Position numbers and translations under genes: made by a program. From Bacteroidota bacterium (GTDB lineage Bacteria > Bacteroidota > Bacteroidia > B-17B0 > Aurantibacillaceae), in the NCBI GenBank assembly GCA_023251755.1, contig JAHEYF010000039.1, positions 1-37,951 on the forward strand: 37,951 nucleotides of DNA. The letters are read 5' to 3'. Each line of letters starts with the position of its first letter. Position 1 is the first letter of the stretch. This document shows positions 15,752 to 24,538 of the stretch, piece by piece. The notes under the pieces are model-generated. The model did not search any database. It had not been told where the DNA came from and saw only the letters and a program-made list of their open reading frames with translations.

Positions 15752-16244
15752 TTCAAAATTTAAGATTCAAAATTCAAAGTAGCGTGAGTAAGCAGAAACA
15801 GTTTGAAGAATTGGAAGTTTGGAAATGTTCAAAGGAACTGGCTGTTTTACTTTATCAATTGACAGAGGATGGAGGTTTTAAAAAAGATTTCGGACTAAAG
15901 GATCAGTTAAGAAGAGCAGGAGTTTCAATTGTATCAAATATAGCTGAAGGCTTTGAAAGAAACGGAAATAAAGAGTTTATCCAGTTCCTTAGCATAGCGA
16001 AAGGCTCTGCTGGTGAAATAAGGGCTCAGTTATATATTGCGAAAGACCTGAATTATTTATCAGAAGAAGCTTTTATTTCTTTGGAAAGTAAAGTGAGTTC
16101 AATTAGCAAAATGCTTTCAGGTTTTATCAATTATTTAAAACAATCGGATTTAAAAGGAGTAAAATTTAATTAGAAAGAGACGTTGAATTTTGAGTCTCGA
16201 ACTACGATTTAAGAGGCTTTGAATTTTGAATCTTAAATTTTGAA
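15752..16244 (+). repeat. 28-bp perfect inverted repeat flanking the four-helix-bundle gene
   Basis: The left arm 15752-15779 is the exact reverse complement of the right arm 16217-16244. Together they bracket the four-helix-bundle gene (15784-16173), with 4 bp between the left arm and its GTG. In the transcript the arms would form a 28-bp stem closing a 437-base loop that contains the whole ORF. The arms are A/T-rich and of simple word structure, but a perfect 28-bp match is not expected by chance. Confidence 0.9.
15784..16173 (+). CDS. Four-helix-bundle (23S rRNA IVP-type) protein, copy 1
   Basis: A 129-residue protein of the four-helix-bundle family named after proteins encoded in 23S rRNA intervening sequences (also related to Avd of diversity-generating retroelements). 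Family landmarks are visible: LEVWKCSKELAVLLYQLT, FGLKDQLRRAGVSIVSNIAEGFER, NKEFIQFLSIAKGSAGEIRAQL and MLSGFINYLK. The start is GTG at 15784. The molecular function of the family is not settled; a basic, oligomeric nucleic-acid-associated bundle is the usual view. It sits between the A-type carrier and sufB on the same strand and inside a perfect 28-bp inverted repeat, which suggests an inserted unit. A paralogue lies between sufB and sufC. Confidence 0.9.
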   Translation: MSKQKQFEELEVWKCSKELAVLLYQLTEDGGFKKDFGLKDQLRRAGVSIVSNIAEGFERNGNKEFIQFLSIAKGSAGEIRAQLYIAKDLNYLSEEAFISLESKVSSISKMLSGFINYLKQSDLKGVKFN

Positions 16245-16253
16245 TTAATAGCG

Positions 16254-17705
16254 ATGGCAAACGAAATTTTAGAAGAACATATCAGCGGCGAATACAAGTA
16301 TGGATTTGTTAGTGATATCGAATCGGACAATGCTCCAAAAGGCTTGAACGAAGGCATCGTACGCTTTATCAGTAAAAAGAAAAATGAACCGGAATGGTTG
16401 CTGGAATACCGTTTAAAAGCGTTCGCCCACTGGAAAAATATGATTGAACCCGAATGGGCACATGTTACATATACCAAACCGGATTTTCAGGATATTATTT
16501 ATTACTCTGCACCCAAACAAAAAATTTCATTAGACAGTTTAGACCAGGTAGACCCCGAGCTGTTAAAAACCTTTGAAAAATTAGGGATCTCACTTGAAGA
16601 ACAAAAACGTTTAACCGGGGTTGAAAGTAGAATTGCTGTGGATGCAGTAATTGACAGTGTTTCTGTTAAAACAACCTTTAAAGAGACATTGGCAGAAAAA
16701 GGAATTATTTTTTGTTCATTCAGTGAAGCTGTGCAGGAACATCCAGAATTGGTGAAAAAATACATGAGCAGTGTTGTTCCGTATACCGATAATTTTTATG
16801 CGGCTTTAAATTCAGCCGTATTTAGCGATGGTTCCTTTTGTTATATCCCAAAAGGTGTTCGTTGCCCGATGGAATTGTCTACCTATTTCCGTATTAATTC
16901 CGCAGGTACCGGGCAGTTCGAACGTACGCTGATTATAGCCGACGAAGGTGCTTATGTAAGTTACCTCGAAGGTTGTACAGCGCCTATGCGCGACGAAAAC
17001 CAGTTGCATGCCGCTGTTGTTGAAATTGTTGCACACAAAGGCGCCGAAATAAAATACAGTACGGTGCAAAACTGGTACCCCGGCGACAAGGAAGGAAAAG
17101 GAGGCATCTTTAATTTTGTGACCAAGCGTGGGATTTGCTTAGAGGCCAATTCAAAAATCAGCTGGACACAGGTTGAAACCGGATCGGCCGTTACCTGGAA
17201 ATACCCTTCGGTAATTTTAAAAGGCGATCATTCGGTTGGAGAATTTTATTCGGTGGCTGTAACCAACAATTACCAACAGGCCGATACCGGCACAAAAATG
17301 ATCCACTTAGGCAGGAATACAAAATCAACAATTATATCCAAAGGCATCTCTGCAGGCTTTAGCAACAATAGTTACCGTGGCCTGGTGCGCATTGCAAAAG
17401 GTGCAAAAAACGCGCGCAACTTTAGCCAGTGCGACAGCTTATTAATGGGCGATAAATGCGGGGCACATACTTTTCCTTATATCGAAATTAAAGACAAAAC
17501 GGCTGTGGTAGAACACGAAGCCACTACCAGTAAAATTGGTGAAGATCAATTGTTTTATTGCAAACAAAGAGGCATTGATACTGAAAAAGCAATTGGGCTT
17601 ATTGTAAACGGGTATTGTAAAGATGTATTGAATAAACTCCCGATGGAGTTTGCGGTGGAGGCACAGAAGTTGCTCGCGGTGAGTTTGGAGGGATCGGTAG
17701 GCTAA
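16254..17705 (+). CDS. sufB: Fe-S cluster assembly protein SufB
   Basis: A 483-residue scaffold subunit of the SufBC2D complex, where the new [Fe-S] cluster is built from sulfur supplied by SufS-SufE. Length and sequence match SufB throughout, including the [26 protein letters not shown] segment of the beta-helix core. The C-terminal region reads [30 protein letters not shown], with the usual ExxG-rich end. ATG at 16254 lies 9 bp after the right arm of the inverted repeat. Confidence 0.98.
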   Translation: MANEILEEHISGEYKYGFVSDIESDNAPKGLNEGIVRFISKKKNEPEWLLEYRLKAFAHWKNMIEPEWAHVTYTKPDFQDIIYYSAPKQKISLDSLDQVDPELLKTFEKLGISLEEQKRLTGVESRIAVDAVIDSVSVKTTFKETLAEKGIIFCSFSEAVQEHPELVKKYMSSVVPYTDNFYAALNSAVFSDGSFCYIPKGVRCPMELSTYFRINSAGTGQFERTLIIADEGAYVSYLEGCTAPMRDENQLHAAVVEIVAHKGAEIKYSTVQNWYPGDKEGKGGIFNFVTKRGICLEANSKISWTQVETGSAVTWKYPSVILKGDHSVGEFYSVAVTNNYQQADTGTKMIHLGRNTKSTIISKGISAGFSNNSYRGLVRIAKGAKNARNFSQCDSLLMGDKCGAHTFPYIEIKDKTAVVEHEATTSKIGEDQLFYCKQRGIDTEKAIGLIVNGYCKDVLNKLPMEFAVEAQKLLAVSLEGSVG

Positions 17706-17708
17706 ACC

Positions 17709-18301
17709 GTTTATTTGTTTAATAGTTTATCCGTTCAACAGTTTTGTTCTACCTAAGAAAAATAAGACTAAAAACACTTAAACGAATTAACACTAAACCT
17801 AAAAGTATGGAAAAGAAAACTATACATAAAGTGGATGATATTATTGCCTGGCAAAAGGCCAAACAATTGGCTTTGTTAATGTACAAAATCACCAACAACG
17901 ATAAATTTTCTAAAGATTTTGGATTAAAAGATCAGATCAGAAGAGCATCTGTGTCTATTGTATCCAATATAGCGGAAGGATACGGAAGAGGGGGGAATAA
18001 AGAATTTATGCAGTTCTTGTATATTGCGAATGGCTCATTAAATGAATTGTATACGCAATTTATTATTGCTGTTGAACTAAATTATATAAGTAAAGAGGAA
18101 AGCGAAACAATCCTCCCACAAATAAATGATTGTTTTAAATTAACCGGTTCATTTATAAACTACATGAAAAATTCAGAGTATAAAGGCTCTAAATTTAAAG
18201 AACCAGAAGAACAATATGGTTTCTCAGTTGACCAGCTTCTTTCAGAGGATTAAACCAACAAGGCACCTACAACAAACGATTGAACGTAAAAACGAATAAA
18301 C
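17709..18301 (+). repeat. Imperfect inverted repeat flanking the second four-helix-bundle gene
   Basis: 17709-17720 pairs with 18290-18301 over 12 bp (one G-U pair), and inside it 17733-17738 pairs with 18280-18285 over 6 bp. The nested arms bracket the gene at 17807-18253, repeating in weaker form the arrangement around copy 1. The right arm also carries the words ACGATTGAAC and ACGAATAAAC found in other spacers of this window. Confidence 0.65.
17807..18253 (+). CDS. Four-helix-bundle (23S rRNA IVP-type) protein, copy 2
   Basis: A 148-residue paralogue of the product at 15784. The cores align without gaps through FGLKDQIRRASVSIVSNIAE and NKEFMQFLYIANGSLNE up to FINYMKNSEYKGSKF. It has an extra acidic tail (EPEEQYGFSVDQLLSED) after the fourth helix. 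The start is the ATG at 17807 (MEKKTIHKVDDIIAWQKAKQ); the frame upstream runs through spacer words. It lies between sufB and sufC on the same strand, again inside an inverted repeat. The function in this setting is unknown. Confidence 0.9.
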   Translation: MEKKTIHKVDDIIAWQKAKQLALLMYKITNNDKFSKDFGLKDQIRRASVSIVSNIAEGYGRGGNKEFMQFLYIANGSLNELYTQFIIAVELNYISKEESETILPQINDCFKLTGSFINYMKNSEYKGSKFKEPEEQYGFSVDQLLSED

Positions 18302-18315
18302 AAAAGAACTAAAAG

Positions 18316-19071
18316 ATGTTATCAATAAAAAACCTAAAAGCAGAAATCGAAGGAAAAGAAATCCTCAAAGGAATTGACCTTGAAGTAAAAGCCGGTGAGG
18401 TACATGCCATCATGGGCCCCAACGGTTCGGGTAAGTCTACCTTGTCCAGTGTGTTGGCCGGACGTGAAGAGTACGAAGTAACAGAAGGGGAAGTGACCTT
18501 TAACGGAAAAAATATACTGGACCTTGCTCCCGAAGTCCGCGCCCGCGAAGGCTTGTTTCTTGCATTTCAATACCCTGTAGAAATTCCTGGCGTAAGCAAC
18601 ATCAACTTTTTGAAAACAGCGTTGAATGAAATAAGGACTTATAACGGGCAGGAGCCAATGGAGGCAAAAGATTTTTTAGCGCTGATAAAAGAAAAACAAA
18701 AATTAGTGGAACTGGATGGTAAGCTGGCCAACCGCAGTGTAAATGAAGGATTCAGCGGTGGTGAAAAAAAGCGTAACGAAATTTTTCAAATGGCCATCCT
18801 CAATCCAAAATTAGCGATACTCGATGAAACAGATAGTGGCCTCGACATTGATGCACTTAAAATTGTAGCCAATGGTGTCAATCAATTAAAATCGAAAGAC
18901 AACGCAACCATTGTTATTACGCACTACCAACGTTTATTAGATTATATTGTTCCCGATTTTGTTCACATTTTATACCAGGGGCGCATTGTGAAAAGTGGTG
19001 GTAAAGAATTGGCCCTTGAACTGGAAGCGAAAGGATATGACGAAATTAAAAAGCAGTTTGAAACAGTTTAA
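18316..19071 (+). CDS. sufC: Fe-S cluster assembly ATPase SufC
   Basis: A 251-residue ABC-type ATPase of the SufBCD scaffold. Walker A GPNGSGKST is at 34-42, the ABC signature FSGGEKKR at 146-153, and Walker B LAILDETDSGLD at about 167-178; the switch histidine is in ITHYQR. It is cytosolic: ATP binding reshapes SufB-SufD for cluster assembly. The ATG at 18316 follows the spacer that closes the second four-helix-bundle unit. Confidence 0.98.
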   Translation: MLSIKNLKAEIEGKEILKGIDLEVKAGEVHAIMGPNGSGKSTLSSVLAGREEYEVTEGEVTFNGKNILDLAPEVRAREGLFLAFQYPVEIPGVSNINFLKTALNEIRTYNGQEPMEAKDFLALIKEKQKLVELDGKLANRSVNEGFSGGEKKRNEIFQMAILNPKLAILDETDSGLDIDALKIVANGVNQLKSKDNATIVITHYQRLLDYIVPDFVHILYQGRIVKSGGKELALELEAKGYDEIKKQFETV

Positions 19072-19073
19072 TC

Positions 19074-19133
19074 GTTTATTCGTTCCTTAGTTTTACCCTA
19101 TGAACGAATAAACTAAAAAACGAATGAACTAAG
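19074..19133. repeat. Interleaved inverted repeats between sufC and sufD
   Basis: GTTTATTCGTTC at 19074-19085 is the exact reverse complement of 19102-19113. A second pair, beginning in the last bases of the first left arm (about 19082-19092) and ending at 19127-19136, interlocks with it, with one bulged base. The two stems are mutually exclusive. There is no ORF inside. The 12-mer is the same one found at 6240-6251 and 32889-32900. Confidence 0.75.
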
Positions 19134-19137
19134 AACA

Positions 19138-20439
19138 ATGAACATAATAGATCAAAAAATAAGCACCACCCAATTTGTAAGTGAACAACTGAATAAGTAC
19201 GCCGAAAAAGTAAATTTTACTCCGGATACTGCGTTGATTGAAGCTTTGCATTACCTCGAAGAAAAAGGGATTCCCAACAACAAGCATGAAGATTACAAGT
19301 ATTGTAACATCGAAGGCATTTTAAAAAAGGAATTCAAAGGCATTGATAATAAGTATACGGCAATTTCTGCTGCAAGTGCAAATAAGTACAAAGTGGTAGA
19401 AGACTGTATCAATGTATTTATCATCAATGGTAAATTTTCCGCTGAATTATCTGATGTATCAAAACTGCCCAAAGGCTTAACAATAACAGCTATTGCAGGT
19501 GCAGAAAAAAGCTTACTGGTTAAACACGTTTCACAGTATGCAGCAGCCAATACAGATGCATTTATAGCCTTGAACACTGCTTATGGAGGAAACGGCGTGG
19601 CTGTTCATGTTGAAGAAGGAAACTCAATTAAAGAAGCAATACACATTATTAACTTAGTAAGTGCCGAAGGAAATGTATTCAGCAATGTCCGCAACCTTGT
19701 TGTTGCAGAAAAAAACACTTCATTAAGCTTAATCGAAACATTCGAAACGATTGATCTTAGTGGGAAATATTTTACCAATCACCTTACAGAAGTGATACTG
19801 GAAGAACAGGCCATCATGGATAGTTACCGTATACAAAACGAGTGCGATCAGGCTTATCAGGTTAACACCACGCAGGTACACCAGCACAAAAACTCCAATT
19901 ACACGACCAATACATACACCTTTAACGGGGCCCTGGTTCGTAATAATTTAAATGTGGTAATTGATGGTCAACAGGCCGAAGCCCACCTCAATGGTTTGTT
20001 TATTGCCAAAGGTCAGCAATTGGTAGACAACCATACTTTGGTTGATCACCAGCAGCCAAACTGCAACAGCAATGAATTGTATAAAGGTATTATTACCGGT
20101 AAAGCAACCGCAGTGTTTAACGGTAAAATATATGTACGCAAAGACGCACAAAAAACCAATGCCTACCAAAGCAGTAAAAATATTTTATTGAGTGATGATG
20201 GGACCATTAACACCAAACCCCAGTTGGAGATTTATGCCGATGATGTAAAATGCTCACACGGGACCTCGACGGGTAAAATAGATGAAGAGGCGATGTTTTA
20301 TTTAAAATCGAGGGGGATAGGAGAAGAAAATGCAAAACGTTTGCTGATGCATGCCTTTGCGGGAGAAGTGGTAGAAAAAGTAAAGATTGAAAGTTTGAAG
20401 AATTACCTGGAAGAACTGATAACTGTCAATTTAAAATAA
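19138..20439 (+). CDS. sufD: Fe-S cluster assembly protein SufD
   Basis: A 433-residue scaffold partner of SufB. It starts with MNIIDQKISTTQFVSEQLNK and shows the N-terminal helical region with GIPNNKHEDYKYCNI. The beta-helix core and the conserved C-terminal NTKPQLEIYADDVKCSHGTSTGKIDEEAMFYLKSRGI stretch follow, including the histidine after CS used in the SufB-SufD interface. Length is normal. It lies 66 bp after sufC and 25 bp before the class II Fic gene. Confidence 0.97.
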   Translation: MNIIDQKISTTQFVSEQLNKYAEKVNFTPDTALIEALHYLEEKGIPNNKHEDYKYCNIEGILKKEFKGIDNKYTAISAASANKYKVVEDCINVFIINGKFSAELSDVSKLPKGLTITAIAGAEKSLLVKHVSQYAAANTDAFIALNTAYGGNGVAVHVEEGNSIKEAIHIINLVSAEGNVFSNVRNLVVAEKNTSLSLIETFETIDLSGKYFTNHLTEVILEEQAIMDSYRIQNECDQAYQVNTTQVHQHKNSNYTTNTYTFNGALVRNNLNVVIDGQQAEAHLNGLFIAKGQQLVDNHTLVDHQQPNCNSNELYKGIITGKATAVFNGKIYVRKDAQKTNAYQSSKNILLSDDGTINTKPQLEIYADDVKCSHGTSTGKIDEEAMFYLKSRGIGEENAKRLLMHAFAGEVVEKVKIESLKNYLEELITVNLK

Positions 20440-20464
20440 ACCTGAAATTTTATTTTTACTTATT

Positions 20465-21241
20465 ATGCCTGACAGGAGTTTAAATATTTTAACAGCTCGG
20501 TTTTTAAACGAGTATAAAAAATCTGTTCAAGTTGATTTGAAGAAAGCTTTTCAAAAAGTTGAAAAATTGGCTTCACCTGTTAAAGAATTTAATTTTTATC
20601 TGGCTTCTGCTTCAACATACTCTTCCAATATTGAAGGGAATAGTGTCAGTCTGGATTCTTTTTTTAAATACATGACCAGTAAGGCCATAAAAAAAACAAA
20701 GGAGATTCAGGAAATTGAAAACCTTTCAAATGCATATTTATTCGCAGAACAAAATACCCTGAATAAAAAAAACTTTTTAAAAACACATGCCCTTTTATCC
20801 AGATCTTTTTTAATTAAAGCCTTTCAGGGGAAAATACGTAAGCACAACATGACTGTTATAGGAGAAGAAGGAATAGTTTACGTTGCGGCAGAAACTGAAA
20901 TTGTAAAAAAGGAAATGGAGAAGTTATGGGGAGATATCCATTTTTTACTGCAGGAAAAATTATCTGACACTGAAATATTTTATTATGCTTCGCTTATTCA
21001 TTTACTATTTGAAGCGATACATCCTTTTGCTGATGGAAATGGCCGGGCTGGCCGCCTGCTTGAGAAATGGTTCCTTGTTGAAAAATTAGGAAACGGAGCC
21101 TGGAACATTGAAAGCGAAAAATATTATTACCTGAACAAAAATAATTATTATAAAAACCTTAAAATGGGTTTTGAATATGAAACGATCAACCTGAAATTGT
21201 CCGTTCCATTTTTATTAATGTTGCCAAATGCATTGAAATGA
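20465..21241 (+). CDS. Class II (self-inhibited) Fic domain protein
   Basis: A 258-residue Fic protein. The catalytic motif HPFADGNGRAGR (186-197) is complete. The N-terminal segment has an inhibitory motif SSNIEG (S53...E57-G58), which marks class II Fic enzymes whose own helix blocks ATP placement. The reaction would be AMP transfer to Ser, Thr or Tyr of a target protein, or removal of AMP. It is located inside the suf operon: 25 bp after sufD, with its stop overlapping the sufS start as ATGA (21238-21241), so translation is likely coupled to sufS. It has no sequence kinship with the class I Fic at 2097 beyond the motif. The target is unknown; its position suggests expression with Fe-S assembly. 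Confidence 0.9.
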   Translation: MPDRSLNILTARFLNEYKKSVQVDLKKAFQKVEKLASPVKEFNFYLASASTYSSNIEGNSVSLDSFFKYMTSKAIKKTKEIQEIENLSNAYLFAEQNTLNKKNFLKTHALLSRSFLIKAFQGKIRKHNMTVIGEEGIVYVAAETEIVKKEMEKLWGDIHFLLQEKLSDTEIFYYASLIHLLFEAIHPFADGNGRAGRLLEKWFLVEKLGNGAWNIESEKYYYLNKNNYYKNLKMGFEYETINLKLSVPFLLMLPNALK

Positions 21242-22482
21242 CTACTGAAACAGGAACAATAGTGAACATTGACCTCAAAAAAATCAGGGAAGATTTTCCT
21301 ATACTTAAAAAACAGGTAAACGGAAAACCTTTGATTTATTTTGATAACGGGGCAACCGCTCAAAAACCCAAAGCCGTTATTGAGGCCATTACAAAATATT
21401 ACAGCGAACAAAACAGCAACATACACCGCGGGGTACATACCTTGAGCAGGGAAATAACCGTTGAATACGAGCATGCCCGTGAAAAAATCCAGAAACACAT
21501 CAATGCCCGGTACGTTCACGAAATTATTTTCACCAAAGGAACTACAGATGGTATTAACCTGGTAGCACACTGCTTTGGTAAATTATACATTCAGGAAGGA
21601 GACGAGATCCTGCTTACTGAAATGGAACACCACTCCAATATCATCCCCTGGCAATTGCTGTGCGAAGAAAAAAAAGCCAAACTAAAAGTAATTCCCATCA
21701 ATGATAAAGGAGAATTGATATTAGATGAATTAGATCAATTGATCAGTTCAAAAACCAAACTGATTGCGCTTACACATATTTCGAATACGCTTGGAACAAT
21801 TAACCCCGTTAAAGCCATTGTTGCAAAAGCACATCGAAAAAATATTCCGGTGCTGGTGGATGGCGCACAGGCCATACCGCACACAAAAGTGGATGTACGC
21901 GACCTGGATTGTGATTTCTACGTATTTAGCGGACATAAAGTATTTGGGCCAACAGGAGTAGGGATTTTATACGGAAAAGAAAAATGGCTGAATGCTTTTC
22001 CTCCTTACCAGGGCGGGGGCGGAATTATTAAAACCGTTACTTTCGAAAAAACAGAGTACGCAGAAAGCCCTTTGAAATTTGAAGCCGGAACCCCGCACAT
22101 TGAAGGCGGAATAGGTCTGGCTGTGGCACTTGATTATATTAATGAAATTGGCTTAGAACATATTCACATCTACGAAACAGAATTGTTGCAGTACGCTACC
22201 AATCAACTAACTGCTATACCCGGCTTGCGTATTATTGGAACAGCGAAGGAAAAAGCAAGTGTAATTTCTTTTATAGTTGAAGGCATTCACCCCTTCGACA
22301 TGGGATTGATTTTAGATAAATTAGGTATAGCAGTGCGCACTGGGCATCACTGTACACAACCATTGATGCAACACTTTGGTATACCCGGCACTATCCGCGC
22401 TTCGTTTGCATTTTACAATACTAAGGAGGAAATAGACGTTTTTACGGAAGGGATAAAAAAAGCAATTAGCATGCTGCGTTAA
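21238..22482 (+). CDS. sufS: Cysteine desulfurase SufS
   Basis: A 414-residue PLP-dependent cysteine desulfurase (SufS/CsdA group) that takes sulfur from L-cysteine for cluster assembly. The PLP lysine is K234 in SGHKVFGPTG and the persulfide cysteine is C372 in RTGHHCTQP; the PLP-contacting HHSN and VDGAQ segments are present. The first 10 or so residues are unconserved, so a slightly later start is possible. The ATG overlaps the Fic stop by four bases. sufE follows after 3 bp. Confidence 0.97.
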   Translation: MTTETGTIVNIDLKKIREDFPILKKQVNGKPLIYFDNGATAQKPKAVIEAITKYYSEQNSNIHRGVHTLSREITVEYEHAREKIQKHINARYVHEIIFTKGTTDGINLVAHCFGKLYIQEGDEILLTEMEHHSNIIPWQLLCEEKKAKLKVIPINDKGELILDELDQLISSKTKLIALTHISNTLGTINPVKAIVAKAHRKNIPVLVDGAQAIPHTKVDVRDLDCDFYVFSGHKVFGPTGVGILYGKEKWLNAFPPYQGGGGIIKTVTFEKTEYAESPLKFEAGTPHIEGGIGLAVALDYINEIGLEHIHIYETELLQYATNQLTAIPGLRIIGTAKEKASVISFIVEGIHPFDMGLILDKLGIAVRTGHHCTQPLMQHFGIPGTIRASFAFYNTKEEIDVFTEGIKKAISMLR

Positions 22483-22485
22483 CTT

Positions 22486-22908
22486 ATGAGCATTACTGAA
22501 ATTGAAAATGAAATAGTGGAGGAGTTTTCGTTGTTCGATGACTGGATGGCGAAATACGAATACCTGATTGATATTGGTAAATCACTTCCATTGATTGATG
22601 CAAAGTACAAAACCGAAGATTACCTGATTAAGGGCTGCCAGAGCCAGGTGTGGCTACAGGCTGATTTTAAAGAGGGGAAAATAGTTTACACCGCAGATAG
22701 TGATGCTATAATAACCAAAGGAATTATCAGCTTATTGGTAAGGGTCATGAGTGGCCATAGTCCGGAAGAAATAATGAAAGCCGATTTAAGTTTTATCGAC
22801 CGCATCGGCTTAAAAGAAAATCTTTCTCCCACCCGTGCAAACGGATTGGTCAGCATGATAAAACAAATGAAATTATTTGCACTGGCACTTAGTGGAAAAA
22901 CGGAATAA
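22486..22908 (+). CDS. sufE: Sulfur acceptor SufE
   Basis: A 140-residue SufE that accepts persulfide sulfur from SufS and hands it to SufB. The acceptor Cys is C51 in YLIKGCQSQVW, at the same position as in well-studied SufE proteins. Spacing of 3 bp to sufS shows operon linkage. The C-terminal IGLKENLSPTRANGLVSMI segment is typical. Confidence 0.96.
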   Translation: MSITEIENEIVEEFSLFDDWMAKYEYLIDIGKSLPLIDAKYKTEDYLIKGCQSQVWLQADFKEGKIVYTADSDAIITKGIISLLVRVMSGHSPEEIMKADLSFIDRIGLKENLSPTRANGLVSMIKQMKLFALALSGKTE

Positions 22909-22918
22909 ATAAATATAC

Positions 22919-24526
22919 GTGCAATTGATTCTCCATAGCAACAAATTTTTTCCTGTTTTAATGGCAGGATTGTTTGTGTTGCTGTTTTATAGTGTAACAC
23001 AAAAAATATACAGCGTTCCCTTTTCTTATGGCGATGATTACCGCTTACTTGTGATGCATCATCCTGCCGATGTTCCACAGGAATACATTAAAGCATCGCG
23101 GGGCATAACATTTGATGTTGCAGGTTCCATTCAATACGATTTTCAGCAGGGGCGCTTCAGGCCATTGGCCTGGGTTTGGACAAACATTCAATCTGCTGTA
23201 TTCGGATTAAATCACAAAGCATTCAGGTTGTTCAACCTCCTTGTCCTGTTTTTTTCCGTTTTATTTTTCTATAAAACATTGCTCCTGTTTCAGGTAAAAG
23301 ATTTGGTGGCGATGCTTAGTTCCTTAGTTTTTATTTTCGGTAAAAATGCAGAAACCTGGTGGTTGCTGATTCCCCCGGCACAGAACATGGGAGAGCTGTG
23401 TTTAATTGCCGCTATCTTTTGTTTGGCACTTTGCCTTGACAAAATAAAACCAATTTATTTTTATTCCGGACTCGTACTCCTCCTCCTTGCTTCTTTTATG
23501 AAAGAAAGTTTTATGTTTATTGCCCCGTTTATTGTTATGCTGTTTGCTTTTTTGGCTAAAAACCATTTTAATTGTTATGATCGGAAAAGAAGTATTTTAC
23601 TTTTTGCTGTAAGCCTGGTTCCCATTTTATTTCTGGCGGGTATTGTAATGTTTTCGGGTAAAGTATACGGGTATGAAAACAGCTCAAGTACCGCTGAGGT
23701 ATTTGTATACAACACCAAACAACTTTTTATTTCATTGTGCCCCACTATTGCCCCGCTTAGTTATTTGATTCATACTGCCTTTAAAAACAAATCACTTAAT
23801 AAGACACTGAGCTCCCTTCTTCTGATTACAGCAGCAATCATTATCAGCCAATTGCTGTTGTTGGTGAAAATTAAAATGGAAGACCAGCACCATTATTTAA
23901 TGCCTGTTATTCTTATCCCTTTATTAGTATCCGGCATTGCTTTATCACGGATACAACAACTAAATAAAACCGTTTTTTATCCGTTGTTAATCATTTATTC
24001 CCTGTTCCTGCTGAACAACATGAAAAATACGTTTATCAATACAACTTATGCTGCTATTAAGACAAGTACTTTTTATAGTATGCTGGATTATATAAAAAGT
24101 AATCCCGCACCCAATTATATTTATGTAAACAACACCTGTACCAACAACGATTGGCTGTGCGGCACTTCAGTTGTATTGCAGCAAAATTTACAGAAACCCT
24201 TCCACCTGTATCACCTGGCATTGGGCTGTGATCAAAACCAGATAAGTTCATACGAACAGGTCAATCAGAACAACCTTGCCCTTATTAAACCGGCCTGGGT
24301 ATTGTTTGAATTGCCTGATGAAAAGAACAAAGAAAATTATCCCTTGAAGGTAAAAGGCAACAACATTGAAATTGCCTTTAACAATTCTGAATATAACATA
24401 GAAGGAAAATTATACACCTTCGAAAATTACTATTCGGATATTCAGACCAGGGATTTACTCACATTTAAAAAAGAGGCGGCGCATAAAAAAACAAAGCTCA
24501 CATATAAAGCTATTTACATTAATTAA
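22919..24526 (+). CDS. Polytopic membrane protein, GT-C glycosyltransferase-like
   Basis: A 535-residue protein from a GTG at 22919 (an ATG at 22961 is possible). It has a first membrane helix at about 10-30 and then a loop with YGDDYRLL, where GT-C enzymes carry their catalytic acidic residue. The stretch GRFRPLAWVWTNIQSAVFGLNHKAFRLFNLLVLFF is the pattern of dolichyl-phosphate-mannose-type GT-C transferases. About nine further hydrophobic segments run to residue 360, followed by a soluble C-terminal domain with cysteines. It is likely an inner-membrane lipid-linked sugar transferase. It lies 10 bp after sufE and 12 bp before the DUF59 gene, so it is co-transcribed with suf although it has no known part in Fe-S assembly. 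The family assignment is moderate. Confidence 0.65.
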   Translation: MQLILHSNKFFPVLMAGLFVLLFYSVTQKIYSVPFSYGDDYRLLVMHHPADVPQEYIKASRGITFDVAGSIQYDFQQGRFRPLAWVWTNIQSAVFGLNHKAFRLFNLLVLFFSVLFFYKTLLLFQVKDLVAMLSSLVFIFGKNAETWWLLIPPAQNMGELCLIAAIFCLALCLDKIKPIYFYSGLVLLLLASFMKESFMFIAPFIVMLFAFLAKNHFNCYDRKRSILLFAVSLVPILFLAGIVMFSGKVYGYENSSSTAEVFVYNTKQLFISLCPTIAPLSYLIHTAFKNKSLNKTLSSLLLITAAIIISQLLLLVKIKMEDQHHYLMPVILIPLLVSGIALSRIQQLNKTVFYPLLIIYSLFLLNNMKNTFINTTYAAIKTSTFYSMLDYIKSNPAPNYIYVNNTCTNNDWLCGTSVVLQQNLQKPFHLYHLALGCDQNQISSYEQVNQNNLALIKPAWVLFELPDEKNKENYPLKVKGNNIEIAFNNSEYNIEGKLYTFENYYSDIQTRDLLTFKKEAAHKKTKLTYKAIYIN

Positions 24527-24538
24527 TTTTTTAGAAAG

